Below the pieces are notes generated by a model. It had not been told where the DNA came from. It was given only the letters and a program-made list of their open reading frames with translations, and did no database searches. DNA of 64,000 nucleotides from Diphasiastrum complanatum (lineage: Eukaryota > Streptophyta > Lycopodiopsida > Lycopodiales > Lycopodiaceae): positions 29,002,359 through 29,066,358 of the forward strand of contig CM055092.1 of assembly GCA_029204225.1 (NCBI GenBank), in the 5' to 3' direction. Made by a program: the position numbers and the translations under genes. Positions 21,912 to 34,173 of the stretch are shown piece after piece; the stretch's first letter is position 1, and every line of letters starts with the position of its first letter.

Positions 21912-22514
21912 TGTGAAAAATGCAAAAATAAGCTTGGTAAAGACCAAAAATCTTGTATATAGATAGACACACATGTGTGGATCCTGTTCCCACGTGTGAA
22001 AATAGTGTACTTGTCATGTACCATAATCATATAGGTTGTACATATGATTTAATTCAAGTTCTAGTGGCTAAAAAGGTCAAAAACTAGTTTTCTAGACATA
22101 TGACACATGGCATCAATCTATTGATTGCAAAGGTTAGGTGTCATATCCCATGTGTAGAGGACAGCTCACATGTGCGGAATAAGCTGAAGTAGGCGAATTT
22201 TGACTTCTAGAAGATTTCCAAGTAGATCTCCATATAGAAGGAAAATGGACCAAAAGTGCTCAAAATAGAAGGTTTCATCCAAGTGTCAGTTTTGCATGAT
22301 GAATCATCATATGACAAAGCACCTTCACACATGTGGGATCATAGGGATGATCAGTACCACGTTCTCCCACTTATTGTATATATAGAGCCACATTTGGCCA
22401 TGATCAATGTGAGACACCAATCTTGGTTCTGGAAGCAATTTTGGGTGATTCTCTCCATTTGTCTACATTTGTTTTGATTGTTTTGAGGTTCTATCAATGT
22501 GTACTTTTTGCACA
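21912..22514 (+). repeat. 5' LTR, copy 1, with internal deletion
   Basis: Same as 26072-26903 except for a 13-bp deletion near 22128 and a large deletion whose ends in the full LTR are both TGTACTT. Starts TGTGAAAAATGC, ends TTTTTGCACA. Confidence 0.92.
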
Positions 22515-24100
22515 GGTATCAGAGCCAAGTACAAGAGTTTTTGTTGAAATCGATAGGATTAATCCAAATCAAAGCCAAAATTAGCAGTTTTTTGGAAACT
22601 ATTTAAATTTTGTGTAGCGAGTTGGATTTGATAGCTATCCTCAAAATTTTTGGTCCAGATCTTGTTGTGGGCTGTAGGAACCCTTTTCACACGTGTGAAG
22701 TTGTACAGCTCTGGTTTTGACTAAGAAATTTCAAGAATTTGTAGAATTTGACTCACGTACCCAATTTGAGTGATTTTTAGTGCAAAATCAAGCATTTTGT
22801 ATAGAGAATCTAATCCCTTGATTAGTTCTTGGATTAGATCAGCCAAGAAATTAAATTTGAAGCTTGAATTAGGTGCATTAATTTATTATCTCTGATTTTT
22901 TGAGTGCATGTTGAAGTTGAGAGAGATTTTGCTAAAAATCATAGATTAAGGAGTGATATGCAAGGTGAGAGGTTGAAATCCATTGTACCATCACTCTAGA
23001 TTTGTTCAAGAGTGATAGGGTCAAGTTTAGAAGCATCAATTTGCTAGAAAACGTCTTTGGATCTGTCCTCCAAGTGAAACCTTTGAGAGTTTCTAGTGCA
23101 TATAGAGCATCTATGCAAATCTTTTGTAGAATTTGACATAGATTGGCTTATGTTGAGAGTTCTAGAAAAGAGATTGAGATCCAAGTCACATTGTTCAACC
23201 CTACTCAATTTGTTTGAGTGATTGTAAGGTTTGAAAATAGTCATTAAGGTGTCTATGACAAACATGTAGAGAGAGATCCAATTTTCTAAGAGTTCCTTTC
23301 TTTGTAGAGGGCAAGATCACAATATCTTAGTGAGAAAAATCACAACTTTTGATTTTGAATTTCATTCCAAGTCTTAAAAAGTAGAGTAATTGGTGGAATC
23401 CAAGGAGTGATTGAATTCAATTTGTTGAGCAAAAATTGACATAGAATGTATGAAACTCAAATTAGTTCTATTCAACTTTCTTTGTGAGAGTGTGAGGGTC
23501 AATTTGAGATCCCATTGGATGTCTAGAATGAGGAGGAGTCCATATTTGAGTATTCATGCATGGTTGAGATCTTTGTGAATCTCTAGTTGTCTAAATTTTT
23601 AAGCTTTGTGAAAAATTGGTGGTATAGTTTGTTGTCAAATCAAATCAAATTCATTCTAAATCTCAAGTGTGAGATTATTTGGGTCAAGAGTGAGTCCAAA
23701 AGAAGTGATTAAGTTTGATTTTCATGTATTTGAAACAAAACACATCTTTTGTTCAACAATCTCAAGTGTTGAGAGAACTAGTCAAGTGAAAAGGAAAATC
23801 TAGGTGTCGAATCTTTTTCATATCCATTTCAACTTTCAAAAGAAAGAGTCATTGGTATTTGATGAGTCCAATAGGAGATTGGATCTAATTTCTTTAGTGA
23901 TTTGATTCAAAGATTGTGTGCTTTTGTCTTAGTGATCAAAGCAAAGTTTCCAAGTGACTAGTCATTAGTGTGAAGATTGATTCTTAGGTTTGTGAGCTAT
24001 ATCTTTTGTAGATCATTCTAGATTATTGAAGATGTTCAAATCTAGTCTCTTGAAAGTCACAAATTACATTTGTAGAATCATATCACAGGTTTTTATTCAC
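22515..24100 (+). other. Long leader of copy 1
   Basis: About 1.6 kb between the primer site and the first ORF, aligned closely to 31008-32431. It has no long open frame. It carries TTCACACGTGTGAA at 22685-22698. Confidence 0.7.
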
Positions 24101-25931
24101 ATGGCATCAATAGGTGGCATCCTATTGAAGGAAAGAAAGGATCCTAAGTGCAACCTTTGTGGCAAGGGAGGATATATTTTCTCAAGATGCTACAAAAAGA
24201 AGACCAATCCATCCAAGGAGAACCAAAGCAAGGGGGCCGAGGTGAAGGATGGAGCTTCAAGTTCAAAATGCAAATACAAGAAGGACAAGTCCAAGGAAAG
24301 GTGTTTCCTTTGTGGAAAGGTGAATGAGGCTTGGAGTCTCACAAGGACTTGCAAGATTTGTCTTCAAGAATCCATCACAACATGTTGAATCTTTTGAAAT
24401 TTTTCATTTGGAAGTGCATTGTTGGGTTCAAATTGCAAAGATAGATGTCACTTTCATGAAAGTAACTTGGATTTATTTTACGTCCTTGGAAAGTATTTTG
24501 CTTGTAACTTTGGACAAGTTCAAACTTATTGTTATTATCCAAGAGAAATCAATCAAGAATAAGGAGCAATCACAAAATGAAAATAGTTTCATTTATGCTC
24601 TCATGTCAACTTATGAAGAACCATTTTGCTTTGAAGAGATTTTTGTATCTCAAAGGTGGATTAAGGCAATACTAGTTGAGTGTGATGCCCTAAAAGATAG
24701 CAAAATATGTTTTCCTTGTAAGCTTACATTAGTTATGAAGTCAAGGAAATGGAAATATCTTCATAATGTAGGATCTTTTGGTGTCAATAAGATCATGAAT
24801 GATGTGTTCATTCATAAAGATGAAAATTGTAAGTTTTCAATCTTAAAGGCAAGTTGTAAACTTCTTATGAGAATAAGTGAAGCATCCAAAGTGGACACTT
24901 ATATCCATAAGCAAGTAGTTAGCCTTATTGAGATGGAAATGCCTTTTGATTCCAATATTATAAAAATCATGCCAAGTTGTGGTGATTTTTGGACTTATGT
25001 TTCTAGCATAAGTAATTTTAATAATCATAGGAAGTGCATATTATGTGGTCATAGTTGTTGTGATCATTATGAGACATGGAGGTCTCGGATTTCCATCAAG
25101 AAGGAGCATCATGAAGAGGATCTTAAGGAGTCATCTCAAGGTTCAAGTGTGCCAAGGATTGAGGAGGAAAGACCTTCTCAAGTTGTGATTCCAAAAAGAA
25201 ACTCAAGAAACATGGTTGAACCCATGTGGCTCACATTTCAAGGGAAAGAGAAGCATATCTCATATGGTATACATCTCGTACTTACTTCTCTTATGTCATT
25301 TGATAAATCAATTTGCTTTAGTGAGATCATTGCATCTCCAAATTGGAGTAAAACCATACTAGTTGAGTATGAAGTCTCTCTTGAGAACATAGATGATGTT
25401 CTTAAAAGGTTGAAATTAATTTTAAATCAATTAGAAAGCAACTGATTATCTCATCAAATGTATGCTCTTGAGTCATGTAAGAGCAAAAGTGATTTGTTCA
25501 CTCATAGTTTGAAAATTTGTATTGAGACAAATTGTAAACTCTTTATGAGAGTAAGTGAATCATCTTCTAAAGACACTTATCTCCATAATGAAGTATTTAG
25601 CCTCATTGAATCTGAGATTAGCATGGTAAACAAGCATGAAGATATGATGCAAACACTTTGTTATTATAGCATGCATAGTCTTGCCAATTTGGATAAGTCT
25701 AATTCTCTAGATCATGGTAACATGATGTTAGATCTTTGTGATCCTAATAAGTCAAGAAGAAATATTTATTTTCTCATGGAGGAGCATGCACATGAACAAG
25801 TAGCAAGCCTCAAAGTCAATCATCTACATGAAATTTGGAAGGAATCAATTTCGAAGATGCTAGCATGGTGCAAAGCTCTCAAGTTCATCAAAGATGTCAA
25901 CATCAAAGAAGCACTATCATGGATATGGTGA
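24101..25931 (+). pseudogene. Chimeric zinc-knuckle / linker-module ORF, copy 1
   Basis: From ATG 24101: a knuckle-like CNLCGKGGYIFSRC in which the usual His is Tyr, a second partial knuckle (CFLCGKV), then a frame change near 24375 where two bases are missing relative to copy 2. The frame then runs to a TGA at 25443-25445 (TGG in copy 2) and on to a stop at 25929-25931. It contains two diverged repeats of one module: module 1 around 24595-24960 (EEPFCFEEIFVSQRWIKAIL, later LKASCKLLMRISEASKVDTY) and module 2 around 25290-25620 (SFDKSICFSEIIASPNW, later ETNCKLFMRVSESSSKDTY). The first part of each module resembles the copia linker between integrase and RT. The C-terminal 100 residues (KHEDMMQTL, DHGNMMLDLCDPNKSR, IKEALSW) match nothing I know. 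Confidence 0.7.
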
Positions 25932-26071
25932 TTTCAGATCAACATCAAGCTCATTGGCTGATCTTCACACCTTTCGAACCAGCAAAGGCCAATTTAGCCC
26001 ATGGAGTCGAGTTCAAGATCATCATGTTTTCCATCAAGCTAGAGTTACCAAGCTAGATTTTTGAGGAGGAG

Positions 26072-26903
26072 TGTGAAAAATGCAAAAATAAGCTTGGTAG
26101 AGGCCAAAAATCTTGTATATAGATAAACACACATGTGTGGATCCTGTTCCCACGTGTGAAAATAGTGTACTTATCATGTACCATAATCATATAGGTTGTA
26201 CATCTGATTTGATTCAAGTTCTAGTGGCTAAAAAGGCCAAAAACTAGTTTTCTAGACATATGACACATGGCGTCAATCTATTGATTGCATGAGCCACATC
26301 CTTTGGTTAGGTGTCATATCCCATGTGTAGAGGACAACTCACATGTGTGGAATAAGCTGAAGTAGGCTAATTTTGACTTCTAGAAGATTTCCAAGTAGAT
26401 CTCCATATAGAAGGAAAATGGACCAAAAGTGCTCAAAATAGAAGGTTTTGTCCAAGTGTCAGTTTTGCATGATGAATCATCATATGACAAAGCACCTTCA
26501 CACATGTGGGATCATAGGGATGATCAGTACCATGAGCTCCCACTTATTGTATATATAGAGCCACATTTGGCCATAATCAATGTGAGACACCAATCTTGGT
26601 TTTGGAAGCAATTTTGAGTGATTCTCTCCATTTGTCTACATTTGTTTTGATTGTTTTGAGGTTCTATCAATGTGTACTTGATTTTAAGGTTGGAGTCCGT
26701 ACTCAAACAGGGTTTCACACGTGGGAAATTAGAAAGTACACCTACCTTCAATTAATGATTGTTCTTGTTAGGACTCTGTGTCTAGAATTGATCTAGATTG
26801 ATCTTAATCTCAAGAAGATTGATAGATCAAGTAATCTGACAACCAATCCCTCTTGAGGATCAGATTAGGATCCACTCTTGGTCCTTTTTGTACTTTTTCC
26901 ACA
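26072..26903 (+). repeat. 3' LTR, copy 1, full length
   Basis: 832 bp, TGTGAAAAATGC to TTTTTCCACA. A TATA-like TATATATAG lies at about 26550. It also carries TTCACACGTGGGAA near 26713. Confidence 0.93.
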
Positions 26904-27231
26904 TTTAGCAACCTCTATTCACCCGTGATTTGTCAATAGAGCAAATACATATCTTCGTTTTAGTTCCTCAGACAGGGACTAACATTCCTGAAGAATACAT
27001 ACTGCTCTGTCAAAGATTACAGAAGTCTGCATCAATGGAAAAGCATTATTCAAGAGTTTGAATAAGAGATTTGATCGATTGAATAAGTCAATTTAAAGAC
27101 AAGTTATTAGTAACAAGTTTACGGTAGCGCAATAGTGTCTATAATGAACTAATTACCCTTGTCTAACCTGAGAGTTATTTTAGTAATGCAATACAGATTT
27201 TTAGTAGACTTGAAATGACTCACACAAAACA
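26904..27231. other. Unassigned spacer
   Basis: Right flank of the preceding element; starts with the presumed target duplication TTTAG. No feature recognised. Confidence 0.4.
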
Positions 27232-28041
27232 GTGCGTAGAATGGACATGAAAGAGAATTATTTCGGTATGAAAGATTGTAAGGGGATTGACACCCCTATG
27301 GAGCATGTTGTGAAAGCAACTAATGAAGGTGATGAAGCATCCTTTGAGGACATCACCCTCTTTAGGAAGCTTATAGGCTCTATAATCTATTTGACCATCA
27401 CTAGACCTGACTTAAGTTTTTGTGTAAGCAAGTTGAGTCAAAGTATGCAAGCTCCTTTAGTTCATCATTGGAGAAGTGCCAAAAGAGTACTTAGATATGT
27501 TTCTAGTACTAGATTTTTTAGCATACTTTATGAAGGATCTAACTTGCACCCGAGAGCCTACTCGGATTCAGATTTTGCAGGTGACAAGATGGATAGGAAG
27601 TCCATTAGTGCATTTGCAACATTTCTTTGTGGAGGAGTAATATCTTAGTTTTCCAAAAAGCAAGATACAATCTCACTATCTTCTTGTGAAGCCGAGTACA
27701 AGGAATTGACTTCAACAACCAAATAGCTCCTATGGCTAAGAAGACTCTTGATGGAACTACATGTGCTAGAGGCCAAGGAGATCCCTTACATATTTTGTGA
27801 CAATCAAGCTTCTCAACAAATTGCTTTAAATCCCATCTTCCATGCTAGAACAAAGCATATTGAGATAGCTCACCACTTTGTGAGGGAGAAGGTACAATCC
27901 AAGGAGGTGCAATTACATCATGTATCATCATCCGAATGCATAGCTGATATCTTAACCAAGCCATTGTCCAAAGATCCATTTTTTAAGTTAAGATATGCTC
28001 TTGGAATTGTAGATAGATGTACATTAGATTTGCCAAGTTAG
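27232..28041 (+). pseudogene. Ty1/copia RT end and RNase H, two premature stops
   Basis: Reads through the RT/RNase H connection (KDCKGIDTPME, TITRPDLSFCVSKLSQSM), the RNase H first strand (AYSDSDFAGDKMDRKS), SLSSCEAEY, and the C-terminal FHARTKHIEIAHHFVREKV and SSECIADILTKPLS. It is interrupted by in-frame stops at 27646-27648 and near 27724, otherwise in one frame to the natural stop at 28039-28041. Everything upstream of the RT end is missing. A polypurine tract and LTR follow directly, so this is the 3' end of an element. The closest relative in the window is the polyprotein at 39600-43486. Confidence 0.9.
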
Positions 28042-28057
28042 AAGTGAGGAGGAGTCT

Positions 28058-28815
28058 TGAAATTGTCACTTCTCACTTGACATTGGTTATTGTAAATGTT
28101 GATCAAACATTAGAATAATGTTGATGATCTGATTTCACACGTGTGGAGCTTGTTCCCATGTGTGAAAGGATGTACTTTTCATACCTGTATATATCTAAAT
28201 CGATTTTGTATCAATCTAGTTAGTGTGAACATGATATGACTAGCTTTTTAGTCAAGTTGACTAGTCACCTAGAAATTAGCTTTTTCTTGCATGTGCATGA
28301 GTAAATGCTCCCACATGGCAAGTGGATGTTCACACATGTGTATAGAGTACTAGAAGATAAGAGTTGACCATTTTCCTTAGATCCTATTTTGTAGGGAATA
28401 TTTCTATATTCTAGGAGACTAGCTTTTTGGATTTTAGCCATATTCTAGAAGGTCAACTTTTGGATAAGGATCAAGGATGGATCAAATGGATAGATATGAG
28501 TGATGTGGCACTCTTCACACATGTGAAGATCTGCTGGACTATACCAGACTCATGGATGTACTTGATCCATAAAAGGATCATCATTTTGCTAAGAAGATTG
28601 ATGAGACTTTTGCATTCTACACTTTTGTGAGATTTCTAGTCATTTGTCTTGTGATTTCTATGAGTGAATGCTATCTAGGACTATTGTACTTGTTATTTCA
28701 GGTGTATTCCACAAGTGTGAGGCCGCTCTCACAAATTTATGATGTGTTGATCCATTGCTCTTGCTTAAATCCATGTGTAGTGAATCTAGATCAAGATCTA
28801 ATGTGTAGAACTTGA
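28058..28815 (+). repeat. Copia 3' LTR (end approximate)
   Basis: Begins after the purine tract GTGAGGAGGAG (28044-28054) with TGAAATTGTC. It contains CACACGTGTG near 28137 and CCCATGTGTGAAA near 28153, and a TATA-like TATATAT near 28190. The right end is not defined because no partner LTR is present; 28815 is an estimate. Confidence 0.55.
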
Positions 28816-29792
28816 TAGATCCATTGATTAAGCAACCAATAACTCTCTATGATTGTTAAGTACAATCATTATTGTCCTAAAAACTATAAAATTTATCAAC
28901 CTAAACCTTCTCTAGAGTCTGTGTCAGTCCAATTACTATTATTTATAATCAGTGAGTTGGGCAAAGGTTTTCCAAAGATCAGTTGTCATTTTGTCATATT
29001 TTTGTCAAAAAAGCCTCTTTTTTTGCAAAAATACTAGTATTACTCTTGATTCTTTTCCAGTCGAGTTTTATGAGGATTCTAAATATAGGAAATCATCATT
29101 TGTGAGTTTGACGAGCATTATATCTATCCCTATCTTGAAAAAAAGTCAATTTTTACTCTCGTCAAGCTACAAAAATCCCAATTTTTATTAGAAAGAACCT
29201 TTGCTAGTTCTACCACATATTTATCTGTGTCAGATTTATTCACTTTACCAGATTTGTCAGAAAGCCAAATCAGTGATTTATTATTAAAAATAGTAGTGAA
29301 GAACCTCTATCGGGTCAACCCTCACCTAGATAACCTTCAGTTGTGCTAATTCTAGGTTTTGATTCACCAGATCTAGCCTCTGCTGCAAGACCCAAACCAT
29401 CACCGGTTATTGCTCCAGTGAATTTGATTACAATAAAGAAAAGACTAGTAGCTCAATCTGAACCAACTGTACCTTTGATGGTTGTTACCAGAGCTCAGAC
29501 ATAGAAAGAGGTTCTAGTTGACCCAGTACCTGTTTAATCTGCACCAACTACAGATATACCTACCGCATCAGGTGTGTATCCGAATCTCAAAGCAGAAAAG
29601 AAAAGATATCAATATATGAGAAATGGATTAAACAGTTGCAAGAAGAAGAAGCCGAAGAAGCCGCTAAAGCAGCAGCCGAAGTCCATTTCCTTCTATGCCA
29701 CAACCAAATCCAAGAACAAATGTTAATACACAATTGCACCATCATGAAAAACCCTTCAAGATGATAGGACCAGAAGCGTCACAAACAGAAAT
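28816..29792. other. Unassigned, with a Glu/Ala-rich coding-like remnant
   Basis: Around 29370-29790 the plus strand reads as fragments of protein-like sequence in changing frames, including a coil-like QLQEEEAEEAAKAAAE at about 29634-29681. It may be a gag remnant. Nothing else recognised. Confidence 0.35.
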
Positions 29793-30174
29793 TGTTATGT
29801 CCATGTCTAGTACAAGGGAATCAGAATAATTCTTGATGTGGATCACTCCAGTTGTATGTGGTTATTAGTTATGCTACGTCATTCTGGACATGACCGTATT
29901 AAGTAATTAATAATCATATGAGGGCCTAGACCTATAATTGGACATAGGAGCACTTGCATGGTGAATGACGGCTTTAATGCAAGAATAGGAGGTCAATAGC
30001 TTCATATAGGTTGCATGGGAATCCTAAGGGAAATATTCTCTCCTTTTGGAGATAATACATTTCATGGAAACTCGCCCATCTCCCTATTGGAATTTCAGAT
30101 TCTTAAGCTAGATTTCCTCTCCTCTATTGTATTCATTCGCTGTGGCTTGGGGGTGGATTGGTTAGGGTACTAAC
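29793..30174 (+). repeat. Chromovirus-family LTR, truncated
   Basis: Aligns along its length with the LTR at 45779-46156 (for example CAAGAATAGGAGGTCAAT and GGAAATATTCTCT blocks). Its right end is broken by the next element, whose left target duplication should be CTAAC (30170-30174). Confidence 0.75.
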
Positions 30175-31007
30175 TGTGAAAAATGCAAAAATAAGCTTGG
30201 TAGAGGCCAAAAAACTTGTATATAGATAAAAACACATGTGTCGAGCCTGTTCCCACGTGTGAAAATAGTGTACTTGTCATGTACCATAATCATATAGGTT
30301 GTACATATGATTTAATTCAAGTTCTAGTGGCTAAAAAGGTCAAAAACTAGTTTTCTAGACATATGACACATGGCATCAATCTATTGATTGCATGAGCCAC
30401 ATCCTTTGGTTAGGTGTCATATCACATGTGTAAAGGACAGATCACATGTGTGGAATAAGCTAAAGTAGGCGAATTTTGACTTCTAGAATATTTCCAAGTA
30501 GATCTCCATATAAAAGGAAAATGGACCAAAAGTGCTCAAAATAGAAGGTTTTGTCCAAGTGTCAGTTTTGTATGATGAATCATCATATGACAAAGCACCT
30601 TCACACATGTGGGATCATAGGGATGATCAGTACCACAAGCTCCCACTTATTGTATATACAGAGCCACATTTGGCCATAATCAATGTGAGACACCAATCTT
30701 GGTTTTGGAAGCAATTTTGAGTGATTCTCTCCATTTGTCTACATTTGTTTTGATTGTTTTGAGGTTCTATCAATGTGTACTTGATTTTCAGGTTGGAGTC
30801 CATACTCAGACAGGGTTTCACACGTGGGAAATCAGAAAGTACACCTACCTTCAATTAATGATTGTTCTTGTTAGGACTCTGTGTCTAGAATTGATCTAGA
30901 TTGATCTTAATCTCAAGTAGATTGATAGATCAAGTAATCTGACAACCAATCCCTCTTGAGGATCAGATTAGGATCCACTCTTGGTCCTTTTTTGTACTTT
31001 TTGCACA
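30175..31007 (+). repeat. 5' LTR, copy 2
   Basis: 833 bp, full length, TGTGAAAAATGC...TTTTTGCACA. It lacks the large deletion seen at 21912-22514. Confidence 0.93.
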
Positions 31008-32431
31008 TGGTACCAGAGCCTAGTACAAGAGGCTTTGTTGAAATTGATAGGGTTAATACAAATCAAAGCCAAAATTAGCAATTTTTTGGAAACTAGTCAA
31101 ATTTTGTGTAGCGAGTTAGATTTGATAGCTATCCTCAAAAATTTTGGTCCAGATCTTGTTGTGGGCTGTAGGAACCCTTTTAACATGTGTGAGGCTATAC
31201 AGCTCTGGTTTTGACTGAAAAATTTCAAAAATTTGTAGAATTTGACTCACATACCCAATTTGAGTAATTTTTGGTGCAAAATCAAGCATTTTCTACAGTG
31301 AATCTATTTTCTTGATTAGTTCTAGGATTAGATCAGCCAAAAAATTAAAATCAAAGCTTGAATTAGGTTCATTAATTGATCATCTCTGATTTTTTGAGTG
31401 CATGTTGAAGTTGAGAGTGATTTTGCTAAAAATCATAGATTAAGGAGTGATATGCAAGGTGAGAGGATGAAATCCATTGTACCATCACTCTATATTTGTT
31501 CAAGAGTGATAGGGTCAAGTTTAGAAGCATCAATTTGCTAGAAAACATCCTTGGATCTATCCTCCAGGTGAAACCTTTGAGAGTTTCTAGTGCATATAGA
31601 GCATCTATTGGTGGAGAATTTGTATTCTCCTAGGTGATCAAATCTTTCTAAGTGGCATTAGCTCTTTGAAGCACAATATCTTAGTGAATAAAATCACTAA
31701 TTTTGATTTTGAATTTCATTCCAAGTCTTAAGAGGTAGAGTAATTGGTGGAATCCAATAGGGGTGATTCAATCACTTTATTGAGCAAACATTGACATAGT
31801 ATGTATGAAACTCAAATTAGTTCTATTCAACTTTCTTTGTGAGAGTGTGAGGGTCAATTTGAGATCCCATTGGATTTCTAGAATGAGGAGGAGTCCATAT
31901 TTGAGTATTCATGCATGGTTGAGATCTTTGTGAATCTCTAGTTGTCTAATTTTTTAAGCTTTATGAAAAATTGGTGGTATAGTTTGTTGTCAAATCAAAT
32001 CAAATTCATTCTAAATCTCAAGTGTGAGATTATTTGGGTCAAGAGTGAGCCCAAAAGAAGTGATTAAGTTTGATTTTCATGACAAAACCCATCTTTTGTT
32101 CAAGAATCTCAAGTGTTGAGAGAACTAGTCAAGTGAAAAGGAAAATCTAGGTGTCAATTTTTCTTTCAAAAGAAAGAGTCATTGGTATTTGATGAGTCCA
32201 ATAGGAGATTGGATCTGATTTATTTAGTGATTTGATTCAAAGATTGTGTGCTTTTGTCTTAGAGATCAAAGCGAAGTTTCCAAGTGACTAGTCGTTACTG
32301 TGAAGATTGATTCTTAGGTTTGTGAGCTAGATCTTTTGTAGATCCTTCTAGATTGTTGAAGATGTTCAAATCTAGCCTCTTGAAAGTCAGAAATTACATT
32401 TGTAGAATCATATCACAGGTTTTTTATTCAC
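31008..32431 (+). other. Leader of copy 2
   Basis: Primer-binding site followed by about 1.4 kb of non-coding leader homologous to 22515-24100, with several indels. Confidence 0.7.
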
Positions 32432-34036
32432 ATGGCATCAATAGGTGGCATCCTATTGAAGGAAAGCAAGGATCCTAAGTGCAACCTTTGTGGCAAGGGA
32501 GGATATATTTTCTCAAGATGCTACAAAAAGAAGACCAATCCATCCAAGGAGAGCCAAAGCAAGGGGGCCAAGGTGAAGGATGGAGCTTCAAATTCGAAAT
32601 GCAAATACAAGAAGGACAAGTCCAAGGAAAGGTGTTTCCTTTGTGGAAAGGTGAATGAGGCTTGGAGTCTCATAAGAACTTGCAAGATTTGCTTTCAAAA
32701 GTCCATCGCAACACATGTCAAATCTTTTGAAATTTATCATTTGGAAGTGCATTGTTTGGTTCAAGATGCAAAGATAGATGTCACTTTCATGAAAGTAACT
32801 TGGATTTATTTTTGTGTTCATTCATAAAGATGAAAATTGTAAGTTTTCAATCTTAAAGGCAAGCTGTAAACTTCTTATGAGAATAAGTGAAGCATCCAAA
32901 GTGGACACTTATATCCATAAGCAAGTAGTTAGCCTTATTGAGATGGAGATACCTTTTGATTTCAATATTGGAAAAATCATGTCAAGTTGTGGTGATTTTT
33001 GGACTTATGTTTCTGGCATAAGTAATCTTGATAATCATAGGAAGTGCATATTAAATGGTCATACTTGTTGTGATCATTATGAGACATGAAGGTCTCGGAT
33101 TTCCATCAAAAAGGAGCACCATGAAGAGGATCTTAAGGAGTCATCTCAAGGTTCAAATGTGCCAAGGATTGAGGAGGAGAATCCTTCTCAAGGTTCAAGT
33201 GTGCCTGGATTCCGAGAATATTCTTTCAACCTTATTCTTAACCAGATTATGGGTTCCAAATTCTACAATCAACCAGACCTTCTCAAATTGTGATTCCAAA
33301 AAGAAACTCAAGAAATATGGTTGAATCCATGTGGCTCACATTTCAAGGGAAAGAGAAGCATATCTCATGTGGTATACATCTCATACTTACTTCTCTTATG
33401 TTATTTGATAAATAATTTGCTTTATTAGAGATCATTGCATCTCAAAATTGGAGTAAAACCATACTAGTTGAGTATGAAGTCTCTCTTAAGAACATAGATG
33501 ACTTTCTTAAAAGGTTGAAATTGATTTTAAATCAATTAGAAAGCAAATGGTTATTTCATCAAATGTATGCTCTTGAGTCATGCAAGAGCAAAAGTGATTT
33601 GTTTATTCATAGTTTGAAAATTTGTATTGAGGCAAATTGTAAACACTTTATGAGAGTAAGTGAATCATCCTTTAAAGACACTTATCTTCATAGTGAAGTA
33701 TTTAGCCTCATTGGATCAGAGATTAGCATGGTAAACAAGCATGAAGATATGATGCAAACACTTTGTTATAATAGCATGCATAGTCTTGCCAATTTGGATG
33801 AGTCTAATTCTATAGATCATGGTAACATGACGTTAGATCTTTGTGATCCTAATAAATCAAGAAAAAATATCTATTCTCTCATGAAGGAGCATGCACATGA
33901 AGAAGGAGCAAGCCTCAAGGTCAAGCATCTACATGAAAATTGGAAGGAATCAATTTTGGAGGTGCTAGGATGGTGCAAAGCTCTCAAGCTCGTCGAAGAT
34001 GTCAACATCAAAGAAGCACTATCATGGATGTGGTGA
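32432..34036 (+). pseudogene. Chimeric zinc-knuckle / linker-module ORF, copy 2
   Basis: Starts at ATG 32432 with the same altered knuckle (CNLCGKGGYIFSRC, Tyr in place of His) and, unlike copy 1, stays in frame into the VHCLVQDAKIDVTF region. The front of module 1 is deleted after WIYF, and the frame shifts. The module 1 tail (LKASCKLLMRISEASKVDTY) is kept at about 32853-32912, and the front of module 2 is disturbed by an insertion near 33190. From 33515 to the stop at 34034-34036 a 173-codon frame covers the end of module 2 and the C-terminal region without the stop present in copy 1. The two copies are broken in different places, so each preserves what the other lost. Confidence 0.7.
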
Positions 34037-34173
34037 TTTTAGATCAACATCAAGCTCATTGGCTGATCTTCACACCTTTTGAACCAACAAAGACCAATTC
34101 AGCCCATGGAGTCAAGTTCAAGATCATCATGTTTTCCATCAAGCTAGAGTTACCAAGCTAGATTTTTGAGGAA

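Larger units (their letters stand above)
21912..26903 (+). mobile_element. Non-autonomous LTR element, copy 1 of a new-looking family
   Basis: LTRs 21912-22514 and 26072-26903, primer-binding site starting 22515 (GGTATCAGAGCC, first T lost), polypurine tract TTGAGGAGGAG at 26061-26071. Flanks TTCAG (21907-21911) and TTTAG (26904-26908) are a plausible 5-bp duplication with one change. LTR divergence is about 3% by eye. The left LTR has lost roughly 230 bp. The internal region (3.5 kb) has a long leader and one broken ORF (24101-25931) but no protease, integrase core, RT or RNase H. A second copy lies at 30175-34564. Copia affinity is inferred from the linker-like modules in the ORF. Confidence 0.88.

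Noticed and set aside
21651-21974. 107-codon minus-strand ORF
   Set aside because: Its start lies in the LTR of the adjacent element, so it is not an original gene; remaining part has no recognisable domain.
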